From NCBI RefSeq assembly GCF_900172235.1, contig NZ_FWFQ01000026.1, positions 1 to 46,042 on the forward strand: a stretch of DNA of 46,042 nt. The letters run 5' to 3'. The stretch's first letter is position 1. Each line of letters opens with the position of its first letter. The translations under genes and the position numbers were made by a program. This stretch comes from Pseudoruegeria aquimaris. Lineage in GTDB: Bacteria > Pseudomonadota > Alphaproteobacteria > Rhodobacterales > Rhodobacteraceae. Positions 1 to 7,662 of this stretch are shown here, in pieces. The notes beneath the pieces are model-generated. The model was not told the DNA's origin and ran no database searches. It saw nothing but the letters and a program-made list of their open reading frames with translations.

Positions 1-55
1 ACAGCGGCGAGATCACCGCCCATTCCGCATCGCTCACATCGTGTCTGCCCGTCAT
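1..55 (-). CDS. IS5-family transposase, N-terminal fragment (cut by window edge)
   Basis: Reading the minus strand from an ATG at 55-53 gives MTGRHDVSDAEWAVISPL, the usual opening of IS5/IS427-group transposases (the DxEW...I.PLL signature). A good Shine-Dalgarno (GGAGGT) lies just upstream at about 60-66. Only 18 residues are present. The DDE catalytic core would lie outside the window. The C-terminal part of what is probably the same protein is at 45851-46042. Confidence 0.75.
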   Translation of the reverse strand, partial: MTGRHDVSDAEWAVISPL

Positions 56-109
56 GCTCACCTCCGTTTCCGAAAGTGAATCATCACACCGCCAAAAACG
101 GAATCCCGT

Positions 110-128
110 TTATGAGTTCACGACCTAG
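110..128 (+). repeat. IS5 terminal inverted repeat, left
   Basis: TTATGAGTTCACGACCTAG. It is the reverse complement of the repeat at 45851-45869 with one mismatch (position 118). The outer edge ends in CTAG on both sides, which may be part of the target site. Confidence 0.8.
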
Positions 129-268
129 TCCAATGACGCGCGGTCTCGCCACATGCATCAAAGCGACAGAGCCAAATTCCACTAGGGCGATACTACACAG
201 TCAATCCATGTACCTCCGACCCGCCGATGTCCACCGCGGTGGACAGATCCGGCACCAAGTCTCACAAC

Positions 269-781
269 TCACATGCGCGACAGCCGCTTTTCGTCATCCA
301 CCACTTCCAAAGAACCCTTGTTGGCAGTCCAGGCCCACAGGACGATGTTGAAGTCCGTTGATGACGCACCCTTCGCAAAGCTTTGGATCAGAAGCCCCGC
401 AAACCGATCTGCTATAAGGGCGCGTGCTAGCTCCTGTGTCGGTACCAATTGGCCATCGAGCATCTTCATGCGCCATGCAGAGTCGGCAAGCATCGCCTCG
501 GTCACACCATACCGTTCGAGCTTGTCCTGATCGCGGGTATCGAAAATAGGCCCAAGGTCGGCTTTGTAGGACACCAGGATCGTGGGTTGCAGGCTGCCTA
601 CCTGGTTGGCTTCTCTAAGAGCGGTCGCGGGATCCAGCGAGGTGTAGAGGGCAGGGGTGCCCTTGGCGTTAAAGCGCCCTCCATAGAGTTCAGCGCCTCG
701 TCCGGACAGAGGTTCACGCGCATAGACCGGGTTCAGGGCGCGATAGAGTGGCCCTGTGTAGCGTCCATCTTTCAGCGGCAT
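269..781 (-). CDS. RES-domain toxin of a RES/Xre type II toxin-antitoxin system
   Basis: The 170-aa protein carries the RES signature: an early Arg in YRALNP, the block GRGAELYGGRFN with its conserved Arg, ALYTS with its conserved Tyr, then a Ser-containing C-terminal part. Characterised RES toxins degrade cellular NAD+ in the cytoplasm. The length is typical of the family. Its ATG (781-779) overlaps the TGA of the upstream antitoxin gene by one base (TGATG), so translation is probably coupled. As elsewhere, the antitoxin gene comes first. The pair probably stabilises the plasmid. Function is inferred from family and context; nothing in the sequence suggests damage. Confidence 0.85.
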   Translation of the reverse strand: MPLKDGRYTGPLYRALNPVYAREPLSGRGAELYGGRFNAKGTPALYTSLDPATALREANQVGSLQPTILVSYKADLGPIFDTRDQDKLERYGVTEAMLADSAWRMKMLDGQLVPTQELARALIADRFAGLLIQSFAKGASSTDFNIVLWAWTANKGSLEVVDDEKRLSRM

Positions 782-1131
782 CAGGCAAAGACGCCCGCAT
801 CGACCGCATCGATGTATTCCAGAACTTGCTGAGCTTTGCCTTCCTGCACCAGCTGCATGGCTGTCCGGCCATCAAAGCCGGGCAGGGGCTCTGACCGGTA
901 CCATGCATAGGCCATCAGTTCCGAGCCGAAGCGGGGCTCAACTTTGTTCAGCACCTCTACCAATTCGCGCAGGCGGCGCTGCGTCTTGTCCGAACCGATG
1001 CGGGCTCGCCTCTGCAACGCGTCTTTGCCCAAGCCGACGGTCAATGCGATCTCTTCTGCTGATGTGCGTAGCACCGCGGCGATCTTGCGCGGTTCGAATT
1101 GCCCAGCTTCAGCAAAGTTCGTGATGTGCAT
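781..1131 (-). CDS. Xre/MbcA/ParS-type antitoxin (DUF2384) of the RES/Xre pair
   Basis: The 116-aa protein has an N-terminal helix-turn-helix stretch (about residues 12-50, including AAVLRTSAEEIALTVGLGKD). Its C-terminal half (EVLNKVEPRFGSELMAYAWY, then LPGFDGRTAMQLVQEGKAQQ) matches the antitoxin/toxin-binding DUF2384 (MbcA_ParS) domain. It is expected to neutralise the RES toxin encoded directly downstream and to repress its own promoter. AGGAG lies about 8 bases before the ATG. A consensus-like promoter lies at 1161-1189. Cytoplasmic. Confidence 0.85.
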   Translation of the reverse strand: MHITNFAEAGQFEPRKIAAVLRTSAEEIALTVGLGKDALQRRARIGSDKTQRRLRELVEVLNKVEPRFGSELMAYAWYRSEPLPGFDGRTAMQLVQEGKAQQVLEYIDAVDAGVFA

Positions 1132-1144
1132 GATCTATGCTCCT

Positions 1145-1189
1145 ACGGTGATACTGACGGTATATAGCGGCAACATCGCTGAAATTCAA
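1145..1189 (-). promoter_or_regulatory. Promoter of the Xre/RES operon with possible operator repeats
   Basis: On the minus strand, TTGAAT (1189-1184), a 17-bp spacer and TATATA (1166-1161) form a near-consensus sigma70 promoter about 30 bp before the antitoxin start. Two direct ACGGT repeats (1145-1149 and 1157-1161) overlap or follow the -10 box. They could be where the antitoxin binds; that part is inference. Confidence 0.55.
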
Positions 1190-1590
1190 GCTGACAGGAG
1201 GCGCTGCGCCTTCGTTTCCCGTGCTTATCCGTAACGCTGCAGTGCTCTGAACGAAGCAAATCCTGATCTTTGGGCCTGAGAGGTCACCGTTGGAGCGCTT
1301 TTGCCGATCGAGAACGTCAGATAAGCTATTGATAATATGAGAAAGACTGCAGCAGTCGGGCCGGAGTTGCCGATATGGCTTGCCGATCTTGGATCGAAAC
1401 CGCCACTTACTGCATGCCGTCACTGGGGTCCGCGGTGGTGTCGGACCCTCGGCCGTTACCCCGGACCAGTTGGCTGCTGAAAAGTAAAAGTGTCCTTCGG
1501 GTTTTGTGACTGACGGATGAGGGCCTTTGGGGTCCCTCGGATGGGTCCGGACCGGATTCCGGTCTGTCTTTCCTAATGAAGGGCATTCTA
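1190..1590 (+). other. Gene-free leader with nested palindromes before the plasmid module
   Basis: No convincing gene is present here. The last 170 bases are rich in dyads: GGGTCCG/CGGACCC (1426-1432 and 1442-1448, 9-nt loop), GGTCCGGACC (1544-1553) and the 7-1-7 palindrome GACCGGATTCCGGTC (1550-1564). The last two overlap and end 26 bp before the likely start codon at 1591. They may be operators or a leader structure for the 1591-15170 gene block. Confidence 0.4.
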
Positions 1591-2061
1591 ATGGAAACAG
1601 GTGTCTTGCGCGTGCTCCGCACAACCGCCGCCTCCTGGTGGCGGCATAGAGAGCTGCGCAGAACTGGCCAGACGGCGCTATCGCGGCAACTCGAGCGCGA
1701 GACCGTCCTGCGCGATCTTGGCTACCTCAGGCAGGCGGCATTATTGCCAAACGCGCATGTGATCTGCGGGGAGGGTGGGACGTTCCTTCATCTCGGCTGG
1801 ACCACAGTGTCGACTTTCGCGCCGATCGAACGCTTTCCCTTGGCCGCTCTTGCGGTCGCACGAGGGACCCCGTTCATCGATATCCGACCCGTCACCGATG
1901 TTATCGCATTCGCGAACTTGCCGCGGGTGGCGCGGGACAGATCTGTCGATCCTGACCTTTCAGGTGCCGGCAGGTGCGTCTCGCTGACCACCTACATCGA
2001 CACGGTCGAGCGGCTCGGCGCGAGGATCGTCAACGATCCGCGGCCCCGTCAGTCAATCTGA
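1591..2061 (+). CDS. Hypothetical protein, first gene of the plasmid module
   Basis: This 156-aa basic protein was not recognised. The N-terminal 35 residues are rich in Arg, Trp and Leu (RVLRTTAASWWRHRELRRTG) and could be an amphipathic or membrane-associated helix. The rest looks like a small soluble alpha/beta fold. I chose the ATG at 1591 over the one at 1576 because GAAGGG (1578-1583) sits 7 bases before it; the upstream ATG has no ribosome site. It stands 40 bp before ardC in the same direction. No function is proposed. Confidence 0.55.
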   Translation: METGVLRVLRTTAASWWRHRELRRTGQTALSRQLERETVLRDLGYLRQAALLPNAHVICGEGGTFLHLGWTTVSTFAPIERFPLAALAVARGTPFIDIRPVTDVIAFANLPRVARDRSVDPDLSGAGRCVSLTTYIDTVERLGARIVNDPRPRQSI

Positions 2062-2101
2062 TCACCACTCCCTCTCACAAACATTCGAAAGGAGGCCAGC
2101 C

Positions 2102-3040
2102 ATGGCCCGATCCCCCACGCCCAAATTCGATGCCTCCGAGGTCATCACAAACGAAATCATCCGCATCATCGAGCGCGGCGTCCTGCCGTGGCGCAAGCCC
2201 TGGACCGCAGGCGGCAGCTCACGCCCCCTGCGCGTGGGCGGCGAACCCTACCAGGGGGTGAACAACTTCCTGCTGACGATGCGGACCGTGATGGCGGGCC
2301 ACAGCTCTCCCTTCTGGATGACTCTGCCTCAGGCCAATGCGTTGGACGCAAAGGTCCGCAAGGGCGAGAAATCCTCTGTCGTCGTCTATTACGGCCAAAG
2401 CCGGAAAGACGCGGGCGGCGAGGACGACCGCAGCGATGGCGATGATCGCTCCGAGGAAGCCCGCATCTTCCGCTTCCAGAAATCCTACCGCGTGTTCAAT
2501 GCCTGCCAGATCGATGGCCTGCCCGACAGCTTCTTCCCAGACCCGGAGCCCGCGCCCGAGCATCCGCCGTCCGAGCCCATCCCGCACATGCAGGCGTTTT
2601 TCGATGCCATCGACATCACGACCGTCTTCACGGGCACGGAGGCGTACTATTTGCCCCCCGTGGACAAGGTCTACATGCCATCCATCACGCGGTTCCAGGA
2701 CCCGCGCAATTTCTACGGGGTCTGGGCGCATGAGCTGGCCCATGCCACGAAGGCCCGGCATCGACTGAACCGTGATTTCGGGTTCTCGAAGTTTGGCAAC
2801 ACCTCTTACGCGCGCGAGGAGATCGTCGCGGAATTGACCTCGGTGTTCCTGGGTCAGACGCTCGGCTTTACGGCGCATACGCTCGAGATGAATGCTGCCT
2901 ACCTCCATAACTGGTTGCGCGTTCTTCGGTCGGACAAGGGTGCGATCTTCAAGCACGCCGCGGATGCGCAGCGCGCCTGTGATTACCTGATCGCCAGATC
3001 GGAGGCGGGCAGGGCAGGGGGCCGAGCCAAGGCCGCCTGA
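2102..3040 (+). CDS. ardC: ArdC-family antirestriction protein with zincin-like metallopeptidase domain
   Basis: The 312-aa protein has the ArdC layout. An N-terminal ssDNA-binding domain (about residues 10-130, containing LPWRKPW and GVNNFLL) is followed by a metallopeptidase-like domain with HELAH at residues 210-214 and a downstream glutamate in AREEIVAE. Known ArdC proteins coat incoming single-stranded plasmid DNA and protect it from restriction. AAGGAGG lies 6-8 bases before the ATG. The gene heads a group of plasmid-establishment genes, which suits a role in the first minutes after transfer. Between the domains there is an acidic insert (about residues 103-118) rich in Asp, Glu and Arg. 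Confidence 0.85.
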   Translation: MARSPTPKFDASEVITNEIIRIIERGVLPWRKPWTAGGSSRPLRVGGEPYQGVNNFLLTMRTVMAGHSSPFWMTLPQANALDAKVRKGEKSSVVVYYGQSRKDAGGEDDRSDGDDRSEEARIFRFQKSYRVFNACQIDGLPDSFFPDPEPAPEHPPSEPIPHMQAFFDAIDITTVFTGTEAYYLPPVDKVYMPSITRFQDPRNFYGVWAHELAHATKARHRLNRDFGFSKFGNTSYAREEIVAELTSVFLGQTLGFTAHTLEMNAAYLHNWLRVLRSDKGAIFKHAADAQRACDYLIARSEAGRAGGRAKAA

Positions 3041-3063
3041 CCACAGGGAGAACGGAGACGCCC

Positions 3064-3273
3064 ATGTCACGTAAGGAACCCAAGACGCTGCGGGTGGCCT
3101 GCTTCAACGACGGCCGCCGCAAGATCATCACCTTCAAGCACGGCGCCTATTGGTGGAGCCCGTCCGAGGGCGCTTATCCGCTCTCGGCGGCACTTGAGAC
3201 CATCAAGCACCAAGGCGGCTGGATCGAAACCATCCCCAACCCGAATTACAGACCCAAGCGATTGTTCGGGTAG
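3064..3273 (+). CDS. Small hypothetical protein downstream of ardC
   Basis: This 69-aa basic protein starts 23 bp after ardC with GGAGA about 8 bases before the ATG, so it is probably co-transcribed with it. The sequence is rich in aromatic residues (FKHGAYWWSPSEGAYPL) and ends in a basic tail (PNYRPKRLF). Small proteins of this kind accompany ardC on alphaproteobacterial plasmids, but I do not recognise a named domain. Confidence 0.6.
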   Translation: MSRKEPKTLRVACFNDGRRKIITFKHGAYWWSPSEGAYPLSAALETIKHQGGWIETIPNPNYRPKRLFG

Positions 3274-3313
3274 GGCCCCTTCTGCTTCTGTCCTGCCGCC
3301 AGGGGGAAAAAGA

Positions 3314-3327
3314 AAAAGCTGGCTTTT
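3314..3327 (+). terminator. Short hairpin AAAAG-CTGG-CTTTT
   Basis: This 5-bp stem with a CTGG tetraloop lies between the small gene and the DUF3768 gene. It is one of several similar hairpins in this block (8627-8640, 12948-12963, 14338-14351). It may be a weak terminator or attenuator. Confidence 0.35.
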
Positions 3328-3361
3328 GGAAGGGTGTTTCAACTTCTCAAAGGAGCACCCC

Positions 3362-3751
3362 ATGTCCATGACAGGACAACCCCAGACAGACCGCCCTGAT
3401 CCGAGTGTGATCGCAGCGCAGAACGACGCGTTTCGCAAGCTCGCGTGCCTCGGTGTGCCAACCGCCCAGTCTATTCAGGGCCGCATGCATGTCACCCGCT
3501 CAATTATGAATGCCGGTGACGGCTTCATGGCCGAGGCGGTGAAGGCCACGGGCATGTTCGAGACCTTCGAGCCCGAGAACGATCCCGAAGGATGGCATGA
3601 TTTCGGGGCGGTCGAGGTCCGCGGCGAGACCGTGTTCTGGAAACTGGATTTGTACGAAGCGGATTCCGACTTCCGCTATGGCGCCGAGGCCCCGGACAAT
3701 CCCGCCACCACCATGCGCGTGCTGACCATCATGCTGGCGCGCGACTGGTAG
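3362..3751 (+). CDS. DUF3768 family protein
   Basis: This 129-aa protein matches DUF3768: an N-terminal NDAFRK segment, FETFEPENDPEGWHDFGAVE in the middle, then VFWKLDLYEAD and a closing TTMRVLTIMLARDW. The family is common on alphaproteobacterial plasmids and has no known activity. The ATG at 3362 is preceded by AAAGGAG at a 6-base distance. Longer open reading upstream lacks a ribosome site and crosses the hairpin, so it was not used. A terminator follows at 3787. Confidence 0.75.
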   Translation: MSMTGQPQTDRPDPSVIAAQNDAFRKLACLGVPTAQSIQGRMHVTRSIMNAGDGFMAEAVKATGMFETFEPENDPEGWHDFGAVEVRGETVFWKLDLYEADSDFRYGAEAPDNPATTMRVLTIMLARDW

Positions 3752-3786
3752 GGGAGGGGACACCCCTCCTGACAGCCCAGGCGATG

Positions 3787-3826
3787 AAGGCCCGCTGACC
3801 CCTCAAAGGGAGAGTGGGCCTTTTGT
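3787..3826 (+). terminator. Rho-independent terminator after the DUF3768 gene
   Basis: AAGGCCC (3787-3793) pairs with GGGCCTT (3816-3822) and is followed by TTG. The loop holds a second small stem, CCCT/AGGG. It is the most terminator-like structure in this block and separates the DUF3768 gene from the ParB-like gene. Confidence 0.6.
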
Positions 3827-3854
3827 TGTGGTGATCCCTGAAGACGGGGATTGG

Positions 3855-3874
3855 CCGCGCATCTGAATGCGCGG
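3855..3874 (+). repeat. Perfect 8-bp stem-loop upstream of the ParB-like gene
   Basis: CCGCGCAT, loop CTGA, ATGCGCGG. It lies 31 bp before the ATG at 3906 in the 5' leader. It could be an operator or a leader hairpin. Confidence 0.4.
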
Positions 3875-3905
3875 GCCGCTCCAAACCCACCGAAAAGGAA
3901 ACGCC

Positions 3906-5888
3906 ATGACCACAAGCTTCAAACCCGTCTCCGTCGCCATCGGCGATCTGGTCTCACATCCCGCCAATGTGCGCAGCAACTCGCCGGAAACCTATGATCC
4001 TGAGAACATCGCCCATCTGAAGGCAAGCATCGCCGTTCTGGGTCTCCTGCAGCCGCTCATGGTCCAGAAGCTCGACGGCAAATATGCTGTCCTCGCCGGT
4101 GGCCGTCGGCATGCCGCGCTGAAGGAGCTGGTCGCGGACAGGGCCGCGAAAGGCTTCACGGCGAAGGCCAAGATCGACTGCCGTCTTGTGCCAGAGGATT
4201 GCGATGTCACCACGGCCCTGTCGCTCGCTGAGAACATCACCCAGGCGCCGATGAATGCCATCGACGAGTTCGAGGCTTTCGCGCGGATGATGGAGGTCGA
4301 CGACCAGACGCCCGAGACGATCGCAAAGACCTTCGGCACCACGGTGGCGGCCGTGAAAGGCCGGTTGCGCTATGGCCTAATCCACCCCGACATCCGCGCC
4401 GCGGCCCGGGCCAAGACGATCACGCTCGACACGATGAAGGCCTTTGCGGAGCATCCGAGCCAGGAGGTGCAGCGCGAAGTCTTCGAGGCGCTCACCAAGG
4501 AAGATAGCTACCTGCAGGCCTATACGGTCCGCCAGGCGCTCAAATCCCGCGGCGTGCAGGTCAGTGACGATATCGGGGCCTTCGTGCGCGCGGACTACGA
4601 GGCGCGGGGCGGCGCTGTCGCCGCTGACCTTCTGGAAGAGCATTCCGTGCTCGAAGACGCCGCGCTGGTCGAGACCATCCTGCTCGAGAAGCTCGGTGCC
4701 GCCGCCGAAGAGGCCCGCATAAAGCTGGGCTTTGCCTGGGCCGATGCCATGGTCCGCTATGATTACGCGACCATGGCCGACTACGGCCGCGTTTATCCCG
4801 GCCCGATCGAGCCTGATGAGGCTGCGCAAAAGCGCATCGATGAGATCACCGCCGAGCTTGAGAAACTGCAGCTCGAGATGGAGGATGAGGGGCTCGAGGA
4901 CGGTGCCTACAACGCGCTTTACGAGCGCGTGGACGCCTTGGAAGAGGAAGCCCGCGACCTGCAGGAGGCCTACAGCGCCGAGGACCTCGCGCGGTCTGGG
5001 GTAATCGCGTCCTGGTCGGGCGGGCAGGTGACCCTCCATGTTGGCCTCGTCCGCCCGGAAGACACCGTCAAAAAGGAGGGCGCGCGCGGCTCCTCGGCTA
5101 GCCCGACCGGGGAGGAGGCCCCAGACGCCGGCGAAATCACCTATCCGGCCTCACTGGCTGAGGACCTCAAGACCGAGCGAGCCATGGCGCTTGGGGCCGC
5201 GATGGCGCTGCATCCGGAAGCTACGCTCGATCTGACGCTCTTCAAGCTGGTGAGCGACGTTCTGGCCAGCGGCATGAGTGTCACGCAGGCGATCAAGATC
5301 GATGCCCGCAAGGAATACCGCAGCCATGCCAAGATGGACGAGATCGACGCAACCTCGCTCGAGCAGGTGGCGGCGGCGCATGAGGCGCTGGACCTCTCCT
5401 GGCTCGATGACACCCGCGCGCCCGCCGATCAGTTCGCGGCGTTTCGCGCGCTGGAGGCAGGCGAAAAGGCCAAGCTCGTGGCCTATGCCACGGCCAGCAC
5501 CACGCAGTCCTGCTTCGCGCGGGACCGCCAGCGCGACAGCCTGATGCATGCGTTCGAGATCGAGATCATGCCCGACATCCGCTCCCACTGGACGCCGAAT
5601 GCGGCGCTCTTCAACCGCTTCAAGAAGGCTTGGCTCCTGAAGATCCTCGGCGAGGATCTGGGTCTCGCCCAGGAGGCGGTGACGCTGGCCTCGTCGAGCA
5701 AGAAGGAGATCGTCGCCTTTTGTGACAAGCTCTTCGCCGAGCCCTTCGCCACGCTCACGGACGCGCAGCGCGCTGCCGTGGCCGCCTGGTGCCCGCCCAT
5801 GATGCAGACAGCCGGTGTCGCCTGTGATGAGGCGGAGCCCGCGGCGGAAACCCCGGAGCCTGACGGCGACATCGCGCAAGCGGCCTGA
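3906..5888 (+). CDS. Large ParB/Spo0J-domain protein (not the partition RepB)
   Basis: This 660-aa protein opens with a ParB N-terminal domain (about residues 1-125): NVRSN, the GGRRHAALKEL box and the ALSLAENI segment. A KorB/HTH-like region follows (ETIAKTFGTTVAAVKGRLRY). The centre is strongly acidic and probably helical or coiled-coil (about residues 300-360, with EEEARDLQEAY). It is twice the length of a partition ParB. The plasmid has its own RepB at 42823, so this protein probably acts elsewhere. Relatives are found beside ardC and strawberry-notch genes. ParB-type domains can bind CTP or have nuclease-like activity; which applies here is unknown. AAAAGGAAA lies before the ATG at 3906. 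Confidence 0.75.
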   Translation: MTTSFKPVSVAIGDLVSHPANVRSNSPETYDPENIAHLKASIAVLGLLQPLMVQKLDGKYAVLAGGRRHAALKELVADRAAKGFTAKAKIDCRLVPEDCDVTTALSLAENITQAPMNAIDEFEAFARMMEVDDQTPETIAKTFGTTVAAVKGRLRYGLIHPDIRAAARAKTITLDTMKAFAEHPSQEVQREVFEALTKEDSYLQAYTVRQALKSRGVQVSDDIGAFVRADYEARGGAVAADLLEEHSVLEDAALVETILLEKLGAAAEEARIKLGFAWADAMVRYDYATMADYGRVYPGPIEPDEAAQKRIDEITAELEKLQLEMEDEGLEDGAYNALYERVDALEEEARDLQEAYSAEDLARSGVIASWSGGQVTLHVGLVRPEDTVKKEGARGSSASPTGEEAPDAGEITYPASLAEDLKTERAMALGAAMALHPEATLDLTLFKLVSDVLASGMSVTQAIKIDARKEYRSHAKMDEIDATSLEQVAAAHEALDLSWLDDTRAPADQFAAFRALEAGEKAKLVAYATASTTQSCFARDRQRDSLMHAFEIEIMPDIRSHWTPNAALFNRFKKAWLLKILGEDLGLAQEAVTLASSSKKEIVAFCDKLFAEPFATLTDAQRAAVAAWCPPMMQTAGVACDEAEPAAETPEPDGDIAQAA

Positions 5889-5897
5889 GTCCTCACG

Positions 5898-5933
5898 CGA
5901 CCCGCGCGTGGACCATGCCGCCCGCGCGGGTCG
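5898..5933 (+). repeat. Perfect 11-bp inverted repeat between two module genes
   Basis: CGACCCGCGCG (5898-5908) and CGCGCGGGTCG (5923-5933) enclose a 14-nt loop, starting 10 bp after the ParB-like gene stop. The stem is very GC-rich but lacks a T-run. It may be a processing or attenuation hairpin, or a factor-dependent terminator. Confidence 0.5.
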
Positions 5934-5964
5934 ACCCTTCCAAACCGAACAGAAAGACATCCCC

Positions 5965-6558
5965 ATGGCTATTCTCAAGTTCTCTGCGTCCGCTGTTGCG
6001 GCGCAAATCGCGCATGCGCGCGCCTGCAAAACCTTCCTGCCCAACTGGAACGGGCCCGTGGACAGGCCGGCCCTGATCCTCATCGTCGGCAATGGTGTGC
6101 ATCTGCGCTCGAACGGCATCGATGGCACGACCACCCGTATCGTCACCACCGAGCAGGCCGATCCCTCCTTTGCCTTCGCCGACGGCATGAACCCGTTCCG
6201 GGACACCGACTGGATGGCGCAGCGCCGCATGTCGTTCCGCGATCTGACCGGTCAGTTCTACACGGACATTCTCGACGATGTGCAGGTGCTCATCGACCGG
6301 GGGCAGGGGGCGATCCGGCTTGCCACGGATGGCCACAGCATCCGCGTCTTCGTGCGCCGGGCCTCGGATTATCTCATCGGCGGAACCTACGAAGTGCCCT
6401 CGGGCCTCGGCGGCACCTTCCGGGTCATCCTAAAGGATGCCTGCGACACCTTCGCGATCGTGCAGAACTGCGGCAATTGTGAGGATTTCGACGCGATGCA
6501 GCCCTACCGCGTGCCGCTTGATGCGCTTATGGAAATCGATGACCGGAGGGTGGCGTAA
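5965..6558 (+). CDS. Hypothetical protein of the plasmid module
   Basis: This 197-aa soluble protein shows no domain I can name with confidence. Features are an Ala-rich N-terminal helix, a segment LILIVGNGVHLRSNGIDGTT, and a C-terminal VQNCGNCEDFDAMQPY with a CxxC pair. I chose the ATG at 5965 because the upstream frame crosses the GC hairpin at 5898-5933 and a purine-rich AGAAAG precedes it. Its TAA overlaps the next gene's ATG by one base (TAATG), so the two are co-translated and probably work together. Confidence 0.6.
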   Translation: MAILKFSASAVAAQIAHARACKTFLPNWNGPVDRPALILIVGNGVHLRSNGIDGTTTRIVTTEQADPSFAFADGMNPFRDTDWMAQRRMSFRDLTGQFYTDILDDVQVLIDRGQGAIRLATDGHSIRVFVRRASDYLIGGTYEVPSGLGGTFRVILKDACDTFAIVQNCGNCEDFDAMQPYRVPLDALMEIDDRRVA

Positions 6559-7211
6559 TGGGTTGGCTCTTCTATACCGATCGCCGCGTTCAGACCTATG
6601 CGGATGAGAAAGCGGAGATTGCCCGGCTCTGCACCTCTCATGGCGAAAGGCGCAAGACGGAACTGGTCAAAGCCTGCAAGGTGGGTTCGACTTGGTACGC
6701 GGCGGCAAAGGTCACAAATATCGACGGCACCCCTGTCGAAGACACGACCTATGTCACCGATGCGGATGGCTCCATCACTTTCGCCGCCGTATTCCTTACC
6801 CGATATGATGACGGCTGCTGGGGCTACAAGGACATGGAGGAAAGCGCGGGACCGGTCGAATCCCGCGCGCCACTGAGCCTATTGGCCCTGCTGTCCGAGC
6901 TGAAAGACCCAGACAGCTATGCTCATGCCTGGCGCCAGCGCTGCCAGGACTGGGCTGCGATCCCGGACTACGAGGAAGGCGACAAGATCAAGCTCGCAGC
7001 ACCTGTGACGCTCACCGATGGCAGTACCTGCCAGATTGTCACCGCGACCCACTACAGGCGCGGGCGGCAAAAGCGCCGCTGCTACCGCATCGAGGAAACT
7101 GGTGGGCTCGTACGCCTGTCGAAGGCCTCGCTTGCGGGCTCGGAGCTGCTCAGCTCCGCGAAAGGTGCGGCTAGCCCGGTGCTGGCGGAGTTCCTGGCGG
7201 GGCGAAATTAG
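6558..7211 (+). CDS. Hypothetical protein, DUF6927-like
   Basis: This 217-aa protein begins MGWLFYTDRRVQTY, which resembles plasmid-borne proteins annotated DUF6927. The N-terminal two thirds contain an ACKVGSTWYAAAKV strand and a WGYKDMEES motif. The C-terminal part (residues 150-205) looks like a small beta-barrel (KIKLAAPVTLTDGSTCQIVT) that could bind nucleic acid. It is coupled to the preceding gene through TAATG. The domain name is from memory and needs a profile search. Confidence 0.6.
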   Translation: MGWLFYTDRRVQTYADEKAEIARLCTSHGERRKTELVKACKVGSTWYAAAKVTNIDGTPVEDTTYVTDADGSITFAAVFLTRYDDGCWGYKDMEESAGPVESRAPLSLLALLSELKDPDSYAHAWRQRCQDWAAIPDYEEGDKIKLAAPVTLTDGSTCQIVTATHYRRGRQKRRCYRIEETGGLVRLSKASLAGSELLSSAKGAASPVLAEFLAGRN

Positions 7212-7263
7212 GTCCTGCGCCGGACGGTTCATCGACCTGCCCGGCGACAGCAGATGCTGCGGC

Positions 7264-7297
7264 TTGTCTTGACAAGGCAATGCAAATGCATTACCTA
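7264..7297 (+). promoter_or_regulatory. prlF-yhaV promoter with two operator-like dyads
   Basis: TTGACA (7269-7274), a 17-bp spacer and TACCTA (7292-7297) form a strong promoter. TTGTC-TT-GACAA (7264-7275) covers the -35 box and AATGC-AAAT-GCATT (7279-7292) fills the spacer. Both dyads are perfect, as expected for autorepression by the PrlF antitoxin or the PrlF-YhaV complex. Confidence 0.65.
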
Positions 7298-7335
7298 TCG
7301 CGGGCAGCAAAGAACCTTTTCTTCAGGAGACTGCC

Positions 7336-7662
7336 ATGACAGCCCTCGCACAAGATGTCTCGAAACTCACGGATCGGTATCAGACGACCGTGCCGGCGGG
7401 TGTGCGCAAACAGCTCAAGCTGGGCAAGGGCGACCAGATTCGTTACTGCACCGAGCCGAGTGGCAGGGTCTATATCGAGCCCGTGCGCAGCGACGAGGAA
7501 GATCCCGTGCTCGGAGCCTTTCTCGATTTTGTCGAGGCCGATATCAAGGCGCATCCGGACCGCATTCGGGCTTTCGATGGGGCTTTGCATGACCGTCTTG
7601 CAGCACTGGTCGGAGACGTTGATGTCGATCTCGATGCGCCGCTATCGCTCGAGGATGAATGA
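7336..7662 (+). CDS. prlF: PrlF (SohA) family antitoxin
   Basis: This 108-aa protein has an N-terminal AbrB/SpoVT swapped-hairpin DNA-binding domain (SKLTDRYQTTVPAGVRKQLK, then GKGDQIRY). The acidic C-terminal half has PVLGAFLDFVEADIKAHPDRI, a signature of PrlF proteins that bind YhaV. It should neutralise the YhaV ribonuclease and repress the promoter at 7264-7297. CAGGAGA precedes the ATG. The ATGA overlap with yhaV (4 nt) is typical of coupled antitoxin-toxin synthesis. Confidence 0.88.
   Translation: MTALAQDVSKLTDRYQTTVPAGVRKQLKLGKGDQIRYCTEPSGRVYIEPVRSDEEDPVLGAFLDFVEADIKAHPDRIRAFDGALHDRLAALVGDVDVDLDAPLSLEDE

Larger units (their letters stand above)
1..128 (-). mobile_element. IS5-family insertion sequence, left-hand portion in the window
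   Basis: This is the 5' end of an IS5-type element. It holds the first 18 codons of the transposase on the minus strand and a terminal inverted repeat at 110-128. That repeat matches the one at 45851-45869 in 18 of 19 positions. The element runs off the left edge and appears to continue from the right edge of the window, so the two parts are probably one IS copy. Confidence 0.8.

Noticed and set aside
76-351. Open frame at the left IS boundary
   Set aside because: It crosses the IS terminal repeat and the RES toxin stop, with no start signal or similarity.
2219-3070. Long open frame on the minus strand opposite ardC
   Set aside because: It lies antisense to a gene with clear motifs (HELAH), and its protein is a biased Arg/Gly/Leu mixture without domains; it is a shadow of high GC codon use.
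5151-6230. 359-codon open frame opposite the ParB-like gene
   Set aside because: It spans the stop and start of two real genes and their hairpin, has no ribosome site, and shows no domain.
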